From Smallanthus sonchifolius (taxonomy: Eukaryota; Streptophyta; Magnoliopsida; Asterales; Asteraceae), in the NCBI GenBank assembly GCA_023525975.1, contig CM042020.1, forward strand, positions 112,391,207 to 112,455,206: 64,000 nt of DNA, given 5' to 3'. Numbering within the stretch: position 1 is the stretch's first letter; each line of letters begins with the position of its first letter. Shown piece by piece: positions 1 to 10,448 of the stretch. Made by a program: the position numbers and the translations under genes. The notes under the pieces were generated by a model. That model was not told the DNA's origin and made no database searches. It was given only the letters and a program-made list of their open reading frames with translations.

Positions 1-1100
1 GCCCACTGGTGATCTCTCCTTTAAAAACCCTAATTCTTCCCTTTCAAAATGTTATCGTGCATTGAATTTTTTATCCAATTTATGAAAAATCGTATCAATT
101 TTTGATTTGTTTGTGAGAGAAGTTTTCTTGAATTGATTTAATTTGTAGAAGAAAGGGAGGGAATTTCGGTGATATTTTTTTGAACGGCAATTTGGATCAC
201 TGACAGCCCACTGACTCACCTGGTCATCTCCACCTCCCTCAGAAGGAAACCCATCATAGATGAGAAAACCTACTGAGTCAACCTGGACCCTTTTTTATTA
301 CAAGTGAGAATTTCGGTGATTGAACAATGCTTCTAATTCAGTGACAAAGCCAATTAATGAATCCTAGACACAAAAAGTCATAAATACCTTCAACCGGAGT
401 AATATTGGAAGAAACTAGTAAAAATATTTATTAAATTGACACCTTAAATTTGAATAATTAATTATAAGTAATCTAAGAACGAGATAAGTTCCCTCTATTC
501 TTGCAAACTTATTTGTTTTCTCTAAAACCCTTCCATAAGTGTGTGTGTTTTTTGGTTTCTAAGAGAAATTTTTTTAAAAAAACGTTTATAGGTTTATTAT
601 GTAAATGTTTAATATAAAAAGTAAAAAAGTTCATAAAAAGGAGAATGACATTACTCATTACTGTTAACACAATTATGAGATACAAATATACACTTTGCGT
701 CCAGCCGTGACTTTTGAAATCCGTAAGAAAACCATTAATGTTGGTTAAATAATTACGAGACAAGTGGTTATGGTCTCTATTAACCATACTAATCATTCTA
801 TTTATTATTAATAATTATGCATAATCACTACTACTTTCTATCAATTTCATCTTTTAAAACTTAATTTTTCCATCACTTTTACTCGAATCATAATAATACT
901 CTTTAAAAGAGCCGTTAGACTTTATCTGGTTAAAACTACTCGTTGGGACTCGCATTACCCGATCACGATCTTGAACTCATCCTAAAACCAACTTGAGTCT
1001 TGAAATATCAAATACTCAATAACACTTTTAACAATTGTATATTTTAATAATCTCAAGTTTTTTTTTTTTTTAACTTTGTATTATTATTTATTTCATTTTT
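1..1100. other. AT-rich intergenic DNA, nothing recognised
   Basis: I see no coding exon, RNA gene or element terminus here. Open frames are short, AT-rich and without domain character. A T-run lies near 1060-1072. It may be distal upstream sequence of the ZPR gene or an old element remnant. Confidence 0.5.
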
Positions 1101-1240
1101 AAAATTTTATATTATATTAATACATGCAGTTTCGATTTGGGTAAAGGGATATAGATAGGTGAAGAGGTATAACCCGAATAGCAAAAAGGACCCTCGCACT
1201 CGACCCGAATCTGCAAAGGTCGCTATCATGACGGCTATGA

Positions 1241-1246
1241 CACGTG
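1241..1246. promoter_or_regulatory. G-box / ABRE-like CACGTG
   Basis: A perfect CACGTG core lies in the context ACACGTGGCAC, matching the bZIP/bHLH-bound G-box. It is roughly 950 bp upstream of the inferred ZPR transcription start. Function is inferred from the motif and position only. Confidence 0.35.
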
Positions 1247-1679
1247 GCACATGAGCATACCCCTAAAAGAGTGTCCACCAATGAGAAGAGAGAGGAAGAA
1301 AAGCATGACATATTGGACTCAAGGGGCCCATACCAACATAATATAGTATATAACGACGGCAGAAGGGAAAAAAAGAGACGACACTTTTGGGAAGGCCCTC
1401 TCACACACACACCTTAATCTCCATTCTTAGAAGCTCTTCCCACTCGAGTTTACGGTAACAGTAGGTTTCAAATAATCAGACGAGTATCACCTCTTACTTT
1501 AACGTCTTAAACCACAAAAATAATTTATGATTAGTCTCATACCAGAAAAATCCGTCCCAAATATTTCAAGTTCTATTAACCTGTAAGGTTTTTCTACCGC
1601 CACTAATTGTTGATAACTTTTTAATTAGAGAAACAATTAAATGGAAAAACATTATCCTGAAAAATGGATGATGGAGGGC

Positions 1680-1696
1680 GGGGGGGGGGGGGGGGG
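1680..1696 (+). repeat. Homopolymer run of 17 G
   Basis: Seventeen consecutive G residues are followed by G-rich sequence. It could form a G-quadruplex but is equally a simple slippage tract. Short frames through it encode poly-Gly or poly-Pro and are not genes. Confidence 0.8.
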
Positions 1697-2190
1697 AAGG
1701 GGTGGGGTGGTGATGATGGGTAGGACGAGGGCTCCGTCGTTGCAACCAATTCAAAACCATCATTATATCTCCTCGACCTCTATCTTCCACTTAAATGCCC
1801 AAATCATGTATTCTTTTATTATCATTTTTTAAAATAACATTTTTAATAATACTAATATTAAATAAAACAATATTATTATGTGTTTCTTTAAAATTGTACT
1901 TTTGTTTATCATTTTTTGGTGATCATAATAGGTGTTTTTTTTAACTATTAATCTTCTTCTTTTTATAAGTTTTACCAAATATATAATATCGAAAATACCC
2001 CTACTTGAGACCCCATCATTAACATGACGTTATGAAACCCAAAAATCTGAGAATCATCATGATTGTGGAAGAGGAAACACATTAAATCCTTTCCCATACA
2101 AGCCGCCTTCTTCCTTTCTCCATCTTTTCAAATCTCCATTATCATTAGTTTACTCGCCGGACTAACCCACCCCACCCCAACCCCACCCTC

Positions 2191-2198
2191 TATATATA
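2191..2198 (+). promoter_or_regulatory. TATA box of the ZPR gene
   Basis: TATATATA follows a C-rich stretch (CCCCACCCTC). It lies about 30 bp before a pyrimidine-rich segment (from ~2220, CTTTTGCGTCATCACTACC) that looks like a plant transcription start. No other TATA-like site is as well placed before the LITTLE ZIPPER exon. Confidence 0.55.
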
Positions 2199-2221
2199 CA
2201 TACCACTGGTCTTTTGCGTCA

Positions 2222-3089
2222 TCACTACCTCCTCTGCTTCTGTTGTTTAACATTCATAAAAACAGAGCTCCTCAAATTATTTTCTTCTTCCAACTTTCCA
2301 CAGGTGATCTTTCTTGAAAAGATACACTCTTTTTTCCTTTTTTTTAATCTTTGAATCAATTTTGTCTAAAAACACACACTGTTTTTCAAGATTCACCCGC
2401 GAAACACACACATAAAGAAACAGAGTGTCTCTTTATTCTTGCGTGTTTGATGGGGCAAAAAGATCAAATTTCATTCCTTTTTGATAAATTACTTTAATTT
2501 TTTAAATAAAAATATATATTTTTCGATCTTTTCTTCATAAACTCTCAAATTCCCCATTCCCTTGTTCTGCTCTGTTTTAAAAAAAAAAAAGTCTTTTAAG
2601 ATTTTTTTCTCTGTTTTTCATAATTTCTTAAAGTTAAGTTGTTTTCGTCTAAAATCTTTGAAGAATCAAACCAAATTTCATAGTCTGATCTTGGTTTTCT
2701 TTATTGAATCGATTGAATGATTTCCCCAGTTCTGCTCTGTTTTATTTTAAAAAAATCAAATAAATTTAAAGATTTTTGCTCTGTTTTTATAATTTCTTAA
2801 AATTGAGTTGTTTTCGTCTAAAATCTGTGAAGAATCGAACGAAACTTCACAATCTGAATTAGGTTTTCTTTATTGAATCTATTGAATGATCTTCCCCTGT
2901 TCTGCTATGCTTTTTTAAAAAAAAAACAAAGATTTTTCTCTGTTTTCCATAATTTATTAAAATTAAGTTTTTTTCCATATAAAATCTGAAAATAATCAAA
3001 CAACATTTCACAATTTGATTTGGGTTTTATTTATTGAATCGATTGAGTGAATCAGTTTGTCTGGGTTTGATTGCAGATTTGAAAAGAAG
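2222..3089 (+). other. 5' UTR of ZPR with a 5' UTR intron (inferred)
   Basis: Exon 1 probably runs from about 2222 to 2303 and ends CCACAG, followed by a GTGATC donor at 2304. The acceptor is TTGCAG at 3071-3076, just before ATTTGAAAAGAAG and the start codon. This makes an intron of about 773 bp. The inferred spliced leader contains no upstream ATG, and the start context (AAGATGG) has A at -3 and G at +4. The in-frame ATG at 3057 would be intronic, so it is not used as the start. The splice sites are read from motifs, not from transcripts. Confidence 0.5.
2551..3050 (+). repeat. Three ~170-bp tandem repeats in the ZPR 5' UTR intron
   Basis: Units begin at 2551, 2721 and 2891 and end at about 3050 (170, 170 and 160 bp). 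Each runs CCCC..TTCTGCTCTG, A-run, AGATTTTTCTCTG, CATAATTTCTTAAA, TTTTCGTCTAAAATCT, GAAGAATC, TTCACAATCTG, then GGTTTTCTTTATTGAATC-GATTGAATGA. Units share most positions but each has its own substitutions and small indels, so the duplication is not very recent. They fill most of the 3' part of the intron up to the acceptor. Confidence 0.85.
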
Positions 3090-3302
3090 ATGGAAAGATT
3101 GAACTCAAAGCTGTACATGGAGAACTGTCTGATAATGCAGGAGAATGAAAAACTGAGGAAGAAAGCGCAGCTTCTGAATCAAGAGAATCAAGCATTGCTT
3201 TCAGAGCTAAAGCAGAGGTTGACAATGGGTGGTCAAAATGTCAACAATCTCTCTGCAACCACCAATGGGAATCATGCTTCTTCTAGTTCTAGGAACCCTT
3301 GA
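3090..3302 (+). CDS. ZPR3: LITTLE ZIPPER protein (ZPR3/ZPR4-like), 70 aa
   Basis: The protein starts MERLNSKLYMENC and continues QENEKLRKKAQLLNQENQAL, the near-invariant LITTLE ZIPPER leucine zipper (residues ~1-45), followed by a Ser/Asn-rich tail. Length is 70 aa, close to Arabidopsis ZPR3/ZPR4, which also begin at MERLNSK; ZPR1/2 are longer at the N terminus. Known role of the family: these microproteins heterodimerise with class III HD-ZIP factors (REVOLUTA, PHABULOSA) through the zipper. This blocks their DNA binding, limits shoot-meristem activity and sets leaf polarity, and HD-ZIPIII proteins in turn activate ZPR transcription. I chose the ATG at 3090 because it matches the family start and follows a TTGCAG acceptor. 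The coding region is one exon. It is the only convincing host gene in the window; which paralogue it is needs a tree. Confidence 0.93.
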   Translation: MERLNSKLYMENCLIMQENEKLRKKAQLLNQENQALLSELKQRLTMGGQNVNNLSATTNGNHASSSSRNP

Positions 3303-3587
3303 GAATCAAGACTCTAGTGAAATGACTAAAATGGACACATGTCAAATCTTCTAAACCCCCCTTTGTTTTGGTTTTCTTGTTACGCTAATGGCATTTAGGT
3401 GTTAAAGATAGTGCCATTTTGTAGTTTTCGTTATTACGTAGATAGGGAGGGGTAAAATTGGTACTTTGATATTTATGTATGGTGCAGTATCTTATATCTA
3501 TATATATCAGTTCTATTCACAGTTTTCTGTTTTATAATTATCGTTTTTATTTTTTTAATGTTTTATTTTTATTTTTGTTGTTAATAA
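3303..3587 (+). other. ZPR 3' UTR and downstream flank
   Basis: The sequence becomes T-rich after the stop, as plant 3' UTRs do. No canonical AATAAA is seen, so the polyadenylation site is not fixed. A (TA)-rich stretch at 3492-3508 may be part of a far-upstream element. The flank ends at a Helitron-like terminus at 3588. Confidence 0.4.
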
Positions 3588-3625
3588 CTAGAATTGGCAC
3601 CTGTGCTACGTGAAGGAGCACGTAT
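3588..3625 (-). mobile_element. Helitron-like 3' terminus (minus strand)
   Basis: Read on the minus strand the segment ends in a hairpin GTGCT..AGCAC, about 11 bp, then CTAG followed by T. This is the hairpin-plus-CTRR-T arrangement of plant Helitron 3' ends. The 5' TC end would lie to the right on the plus strand and I could not place it. No Rep/helicase coding is seen, so it would be non-autonomous. Confidence 0.35.
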
Positions 3626-3830
3626 ATAGCCTGTAGTCGTAAGTTACAGTTGTATATTTTAAAACGTTGATGAAACAGGAGTGTTAAAATTTACAACGTA
3701 AAAAATAGAAGAAAAATAAAATGTTGTTAGATACTTAAAAAAAATGTTAAACCTTGGGGAAAGACAAACAAACCTGAAAAAAAAAAACTAAAAAAAGCTA
3801 GAGTAAGAAATAAATTAAATATAATACTGT

Positions 3831-3899
3831 CACCCCTAAGGACCCGACTCTTACCATTAGGCTAAGGACCGAATCTTATCACTGGGCTACCAACTCAGG
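3831..3899 (-). repeat. tRNA-like tandem 28-bp repeat (SINE-like fragment)
   Basis: On the minus strand two near-copies follow each other: CCCAGTGATAAGATTCGG-TCCTTAG and CCTAATGGTAAGAGTCGG-GTCCTTAG. Both resemble the A-box half of a tRNA gene. This looks like a tRNA-derived SINE fragment with an internal duplication. No tail or TSD was found. Confidence 0.35.
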
Positions 3900-4119
3900 T
3901 GACTAATTAATATGAGTTAATTAATAGTTCAGAATGTGTTTTATAAATTATGAATTGTTAGTTCAAACTACAAGACTATAATAATAATAAATAATAACTA
4001 CTCTACCTTAATAACAAATGTCGGTGGCTAATGAATAGCAACTAACAAAACACCTATTATGTGTTATAATATTGGGATTGGCTATTTGAACAACCTTTGA
4101 TTTTATTTGGACATCCTGG

Positions 4120-4260
4120 TGCCCTATACGGCCCCGTATAGTGCTATAGGGCACGAATATTATTTTTGAGTGGAAAAACAAGGCTGGGAGAAGAAGAATG
4201 AGTATAATATAGGGCTATACGGCTAGTATAGCCCTATACGAGCGTATAGGTTTTTTTTTG
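4120..4260. repeat. Left subterminal palindromes of the MULE (CTATACG / CGTATAG)
   Basis: The blocks CCCTATACGGCCCCGTATAG and GGCTATACGGCTAGTATAGC lie just inside the left terminus, followed by CCTATACGAGCGTATAGG. Each is a palindrome with a 6-8 bp stem. The same motif recurs at the right end (13393-13640). They could be transposase-binding sites, which is inference. Confidence 0.7.
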
Positions 4261-4673
4261 AGAAATTTTTATAAAATTTGTTTTTTCGTTTAACTATTAT
4301 CAAATTTTAACGGATCGTATAGGTACTTTTTTTTAAAAAACTTCAAATATTTTTATAGAATTTTGTTTTTTTATATAATTTGTTTATTTGTTTAACTATT
4401 GTTATAAAATTTTATCAAATTTTAACGGGTCGTATAGGTATTTTATTAAAAATTTTCAAATATTTTATATAGTTATTGTTTTAAAAAAAATTATCGTTAT
4501 AAATATTTTAACGTGTCAAATACAAACGTTTATATAAAACAAACCAAACAAACTGAACATGTATTACATAACGAACAATTTAAACAAATAATTCAAATAA
4601 ACAACCAAAAATATAATATATAACATGAGTTTGTACAATAATAATCACAAGATACAAGTAAAACGTCAAAGTA

Positions 4674-5328
4674 CTACATGTCCGGATACATTCGTGACGG
4701 TTGCGGGTCTCGAACCGGCGTACCCGCATCCCTACGCCTCTCAGCCTCGCTCTCCATCATCCACGCCACACAATCCTCCACCCGGTCAATCCACCGAATA
4801 ATCTTCGTCTGACCCGCCACAAGCCTCTCGAGGAGAAGTTGGGTGGAAACAGGCAACCTCACCGCATGATAAACGAGCTGAGGATGTTGTGGCGGCTCTG
4901 GAGGATGCGCCGGGTCAACATGAGGCTAGACCTCTGCCTCCGGCTAGCCGTCGTGTAGCGCGTCCGGCTCAACAACATGAGCCATGTCAACCTCTTCAGC
5001 CTCAAGCATCGGATGCTGTACCAATGGCTCTGGTATAAAATTATTACCGTCAGAGTCAAAAAACCTATATCCGATATCCGGAAAGTTCACCGCTATATGC
5101 ATCCCTATCATCGTCCTCGTATCCAAAAAAGCGCGAGGTGCCGGCGGTGGCAAGGCGTCGATGAGGCCATAATACCGCTGAAAATGATGGGCGATACCGG
5201 TGATGAACGCCCCACCGTACATACGGCTACGGATCTGCCTGCGGTGGTATGAGGAAAAATACTCTGCCAAGCAGCGACAAATGGCGCAAGGCGTGCCGAT
5301 GGATATACAATAAAGATAGAAGAGGTCG
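4674..5328 (-). pseudogene. Athila-ORF1-like coding remnant inside the MULE
   Basis: The minus-strand reading contains ..DLFYLYCISIGTPCA.. then LAEYFSSYHRRQIRSRMYGG and AFITGIAHHF. This order recalls the plant retrotransposon ORF1 (Athila-type) domain. It ends in an acidic, Pro-rich tail and several stop codons. The frame continues across the gypsy insertion into 12260-12300 (..SNEWVTKVDLF), so both halves were one coding stretch before 5329-12264 was inserted. The domain name is from memory of sequence style and needs a profile search. Confidence 0.45.
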
Positions 5329-8030
5329 TGTCACACCCTCAAAATCCAACTACGGGGTTTTACAGCGAGGCGCGTGACACACCAGGATCTCAGTCATTAG
5401 TTACACGGAACGACTCTATATGAATTTAAATAAAATACTAATGCTGCTCATAGTCACGATACAACAAAAGTTTAAGTTTGAAAACGTTGCGGAAGCATAA
5501 ATAAAATCCAAATGCAAGAATAGTCAAATGCGTAAAACACCGCGCCCAAACCAAAGTAAATAATAGAAATAAATAAGTTTGAAATTGTTTGCGAAAACAA
5601 TGCTCAGACCATGCATCCTTATCTTGTGTGTACCTTAGCGACCTGAGAAAGACATGCTAAAAGTGTCAACACAATGGTTGGTGAGTTCATAGAGATGTAA
5701 GTAATTAAAAAGTTCGATGTTCGCTAGATGATGTAATTAATGTATACCGATAGATAGCTAGTCTATGTCATGCTACTACAAGTGTTCGAAACCGAGCTGA
5801 CTGTTTGTGTTTGTTTGCTTTCCGCCATGTCTACTGAACAATGGAAAATGTCTAGGCTAATCTTACACCCGTTCGACCTCCAGTCAAGTTAGCACGACTA
5901 ACTCGGGTGGGGCTTGTCAAAACCCAGTAGTACTACTCAAAATCACCTCGCTATGTTCCAATACTAACGGTTCGAGAATGTAAGGACTTATTGGCATCTT
6001 TGCACTTTAGTAAGCAAGCGATAATACAATAATACAAAACCCAAAATGTTTGCGTGCATGCTTTCTCCCCCAAAAAGGAAAGTAAGTAAAGATATGGGCC
6101 ATGAAACTCACCTGAGTGTGTATGCAAGTGAAAGCTAAGTAAAACAGCTGAACCTCTAACTGCCACCTATAATTCATAGTCTATAAGTGTGTGTTCGTGC
6201 AAGTTGATATGAACCATTAGTATCCAAACAATACTATTTTTTAAGTGTTTAGAAAAGGTTTGCAAGTTTGACTCAAGTTTGACCCGACGATCCGTTGGTG
6301 ACACGTGGTATTAAATTTTGTTTGTTCAGTATAACACTTTCACATTATACACCAATGATCATGCTGTAGCACTTAGCAACAAGTCCTATTTGTTCTAGCA
6401 AGATAGCAAGTTTCCATAAGTAGAAGGTTTCCATAAATAGCAGGTTTCCATAAATAGCCGGTTTTCATAAATAGGAAGCATGTTCAAGATTCATATTATC
6501 ATTATCAATATGTTTGTATGATTAATCTAACATGTTCAAGATCATCACATCACATACCAATTGTATAGAACTTAACATGTGATTCACAATTCAAGACAAA
6601 GTTTCTATCTTTAGTAACCTATGAGAGATATGCATGATTTCAAACATTCAACACATTGCAACATGTTATTATGTCCTAACTAACATGTACCAATCATTAA
6701 ACCATGTCATACATGTATAATTAGCAAGCCATGAACACTTTAGACAATTAAAGTTTCCACTTTTAGTAAGTTTGCAAAACCGAGCTAGGTATTAGAAATC
6801 CAATTTCACAAATCAACTACACCTGTAACAAGTAACACATAAACCTCATCACATCATATAGTTCAGTGCTAGAATGCAAGTTTCAAAACCTAAAAAGTTT
6901 CATTCTTTGGTAAGTTACGATTAATTCACATGTTTTTTACAAAACTATACTTTCACATGCTTCAAAACTTTATATATAATTAATTAGAAACATTCTACCT
7001 CATCAAACAATTCATATTCAACAAGTACTTTGAATAAAGTTACCTTTTTAAGAAAGTCTATGATTTCAAGCTTGTTTAACGGAATTTAAAACACCAAATC
7101 AATTGTATACCATCTAACTAATATAAATATAACCATAACAAGCATCATACACATCACACATGCAATCTAGAAATCACAAAAAGCTTCCTTTATAGGCAAG
7201 TTATGATTTTTACAACTAGGGTTTCACCAATAACCATAGAATCATCAAATACATGTAAAACAATGATAAAGTCACCATCTTTTTTTTTTTATAAAAACTC
7301 ATGTTTGGATGAACTATGGTTTGAATAGAAATTCTAGAAATCAAAAAGTAACGAAATCGGATGAAACGACTTACGTAGGATTGTTAGAAACACTTAGGAG
7401 AGTCCAAATACGTGTTCAATTGCAAGATCAGAGCTCGAATGGATGGTGTTTGGTGGTAGTTTGTGGTTCAGCGCTAGTAGGGAGGGAGAGGGGGGTTGGG
7501 ATCGATGATTTTGAGAGAGAAAAGATAGATTTAGGTTTTTAAATTTTATAAAATTCCTTATATTCAAGATTTCATGTGTTTTAAATTAGGAATGGATAAT
7601 CTCTAGATTATTTTAAAAACATTTAATTAATCCACTAGATAAATATGGTTTTTAAATAATTATTTTTATAAAAGTTGCATATTCTATAAAAATAACCAGT
7701 AAAATAAAAATCTGATAATTCTACGCGATATCAAGAAAGTTCACATAATTCATAGAAAATTCACATAGCACATAAATTCACATAATTTATATTAAAATAA
7801 TTGTTCACAATTATATTAATTCACCAACATTACGGGTTTGACTCGTGTGTGATCCGGACATTCTACGAATTACCGCTACGTGAGTGTTTGTGCGAAACTG
7901 ACACATCTCATTAATTCTAATTAAATGTAATGCATGTGTGAATGTTTGAGATAACTGAGTTTGAAAAATAATTGCTTGAAATAACGATGTTTGTGTTAAC
8001 GGAGTTAACCTGAAAATGTCGGATGTCACA
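5329..8030 (-). repeat. 3' LTR of element F
   Basis: About 2.7 kb. It begins TGTCACACCCTC and ends GGATGTCACA on the plus strand, with TG..CA ends. Positions 7103-8030 are repeated in the truncated partner LTR (8431-8707 plus 11611-12259) with only scattered substitutions. Short frames within it are not genes. Confidence 0.85.
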
Positions 8031-8430
8031 TCATCCCCTTGTTGAAAGAATTTTCGTCCTGAAAATTTATCCAAGTTGTTAGTTGTCTGAAACAAAAAAT
8101 TTGGGTTATCACATCATCCCCTTGTTGAAAGAAATTTGGTCTTGAAATTTAATTAGTACCTTTCGTGTTTGTTGTTGAGTGCTTGAAAAGCTGAGGATAT
8201 TTCTTTATCATCTGATCCTCTCGTTCCCATGTGAACTTCGGTCCACATTTCGAGTTCCAACGAACTTTAAAATTGGGATTTTGCTGTGCTTGAGCATTTT
8301 GACCTCACGGTCCATGATTTCAACTGGTTCCACTATGAAACGTAACTTCTCATCGATTTCAAACTCCTCGAGTGGGACCACTAGTGTCTCATCAGATAGG
8401 AATTTCTTTAGGTTTGAAACATGAAAGACA
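8031..8430 (-). pseudogene. Pol C-terminal (chromodomain-region) fragment of element F
   Basis: The minus strand encodes VFHVSNLKKFLSDETLVVPL and then EPVEIMDREVKMLKHSKIPI. This is the linker between integrase and the chromodomain typical of plant chromoviruses. A purine-rich PPT (AACAAGGGGATGATG in element sense) adjoins the LTR, and PPT-like sequence is duplicated at 8040 and 8112. The fragment joins abruptly to LTR sequence at 8431. Confidence 0.75.
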
Positions 8431-9959
8431 TTGTATACCATCTAACTAATATAAATATAACCATAACAAGCATCATACACATCACACATGCAATCTAGAA
8501 ATCATAAAAAGTTTCCTTTATAGGCAAGTTATGATTTTTACAACTAGGGTTTCACCAATAACCATAAAATCATCAAATACATGTAGAACAATGATAAAGT
8601 CACCATTTTTTTTTTATAAAAACTCATGTTTTGATGAACTAGGGTTTCAATAGAAATTCAAGAAATCAAAAAGTAACGAAATCGGATGAAACGACTTACG
8701 TAGGATTTGTCACACCCCAACCGACGGCTAAAATGTCAGGGCGGGACATAGAGACTGTTCATGAGCATATGGTTGGCTATGTTATAATATATTAATCATC
8801 AAATTTCATTTCATAACTCAACAAAATCCACAAATACAAAATATTGAGAAATACATAGCATGCTCTTTATTTGATTAACTAGGTCCACAACCTAAATGAA
8901 GCAAACTTGATCAAATCAAATGTTTGTACCTGAAACATGATTTAAAAACAAGGATCAACTAAAAAGTTGGTGAGCATACATAAGTTTTGACACACAAATA
9001 ATATTTTCGAAATGTTTTATACAATTCATATGATTACATGGCATATAAGGCACTTATGGAGAATCTATAGTCATACTAGGTGTACAATCAAACCTTGTGA
9101 CTGAAGGACATAACCCGCAGGTTATCCTAATGTAGGGCATAACACCTAGTGTTATTCTAATGTGTTGTCGGTAACAAACACCCTACCCAGGTGGGTTTGT
9201 CAGACTCAATAGATCATAGCATTAAATCATAGCATTCAAGCATAATGCACAAATAACACATGAAATCAAAATGTAGAATTTTATCGTGTAATATTGCAAT
9301 TTGTTTTAATGTAAATCATGTTCACCCCAAAATGTACAAAAATGAAAAGGGGTTATGTAAACTCACTTGTACTAGGGGTGTAGATAGCACGGGAAAATAG
9401 GTAGCAAAGTGATCCTTGTAGCTCACAAAGTTAACCTAGAGTTGGATTCATTTGAATTCGAATTAGTTATTGGGCACCATGTCCAAAGTAGGGTTTAGAG
9501 TTTCAATGGGATTGGGTGTAGTAACGTGTACAATGGGTTTGTGTTATAACATGTAAGGAATGTGTTTTTTTTCTTTGTATTTGAATAAGATTTTTAATGA
9601 AAATTGTAGGTTTCAAAGTTAATAGTGATTGGCTTTAGGGTTTGATTTGAATAACTAAATAAATTAAATAAATAAATTTCTTTTATTTATTTACTTAGAA
9701 AGGTAGTGTGGGATTTAAATGAATTTATTTTATTTATAAAAATGTGACAAAATATAGTGTACATATATTAGTGTATGTATGAACTTACACTAAATAGAAT
9801 TTTAAAATCTAAATAGGTTATTAAAGAAAAATTGATTTAGATAAATAAATTCATTTTATTTATGATGTGTTCTTTAAAAATTATATTGAATGTAAATATA
9901 TGTATATATATTAATATATATTTAGAAAGAGCTTTATTTGTTTGAATGAGATTTAAACC

Positions 9960-9962
<3 letters not shown>

Positions 9963-9999
<37 letters not shown>
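9963..9999. repeat. (AT)n microsatellite
   Basis: About 18 uninterrupted AT dinucleotides lie within solo LTR K. Confidence 0.9.
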
Positions 10000-10004
<5 letters not shown>

Positions 10005-10165
10005 TATTAAAAAGTGTGTTTTTAAAACAATTTAAATTGTAAAATAATTGTTCTATGTTTAAAATTGTAAATTATTGTACTAATCTGTCTTTAAATAGTA
10101 TTGGGTTTATAAAAATAACTTTTTATAAGATTTTGGAGCCTTAAAAACGGTTTTAAAAAGAAATG

Positions 10166-10448
10166 GGGCGGACCAGGCTCGAACCCGGGTCTACCCGGTG
10201 GAGCCTTAGTGTTTTACCACTGGAACAAAGGGCTAACCCGCGATACTAGACCGGTTCACCAAGTAATAGCCTAGTCCTGAAAGGGGGCCGGTTCTGATTC
10301 AAGTACACGCGAAAAAAGTGTGGTATGTGGGTTTCGAACCCACGCCATTTAGCCCAGCGGTGCAGTGGCGGTTCTGATTCAATTACACGCGAAAAAAGTG
10401 TGGTATGTGGGTTTCGAACCCACGCCATTTAGCCCAGCGGTGCAGTGG
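10166..10448 (-). repeat. tRNA-like modules in LTR K, including an 80-bp tandem duplication
   Basis: On the minus strand 10166-10245 reads as A-box-like TTCCAGTGGTAAAACA and B-box-like GGGTTCGAGCC. Units 10289-10368 and 10369-10448 are near-identical 80-bp copies, each with AGCCCAACCGGTAAG- or GCTGGG-type A-box sequence and the perfect arm GTGGGTTCGAAACCCAC. These are tRNA-derived modules inside the LTR, in the LTR's own sense. They are not predicted functional tRNA genes, because full cloverleaf pairing is not evident. Confidence 0.6.

Noticed and set aside
1566..1832. Frames rich in His/Pro or Gly around the G-run
   Set aside because: They are low-complexity by-products of the homopolymer, with no domain.
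3057..3089. Upstream in-frame ATG extending ZPR by 11 residues
   Set aside because: It lies before the TTGCAG acceptor, so it should be intronic, and family members begin at MERLNSK.
10246..10448. Possible true tRNA genes in LTR K
   Set aside because: B-boxes are good, but acceptor and anticodon stems do not pair convincingly and the unit is duplicated inside an LTR.
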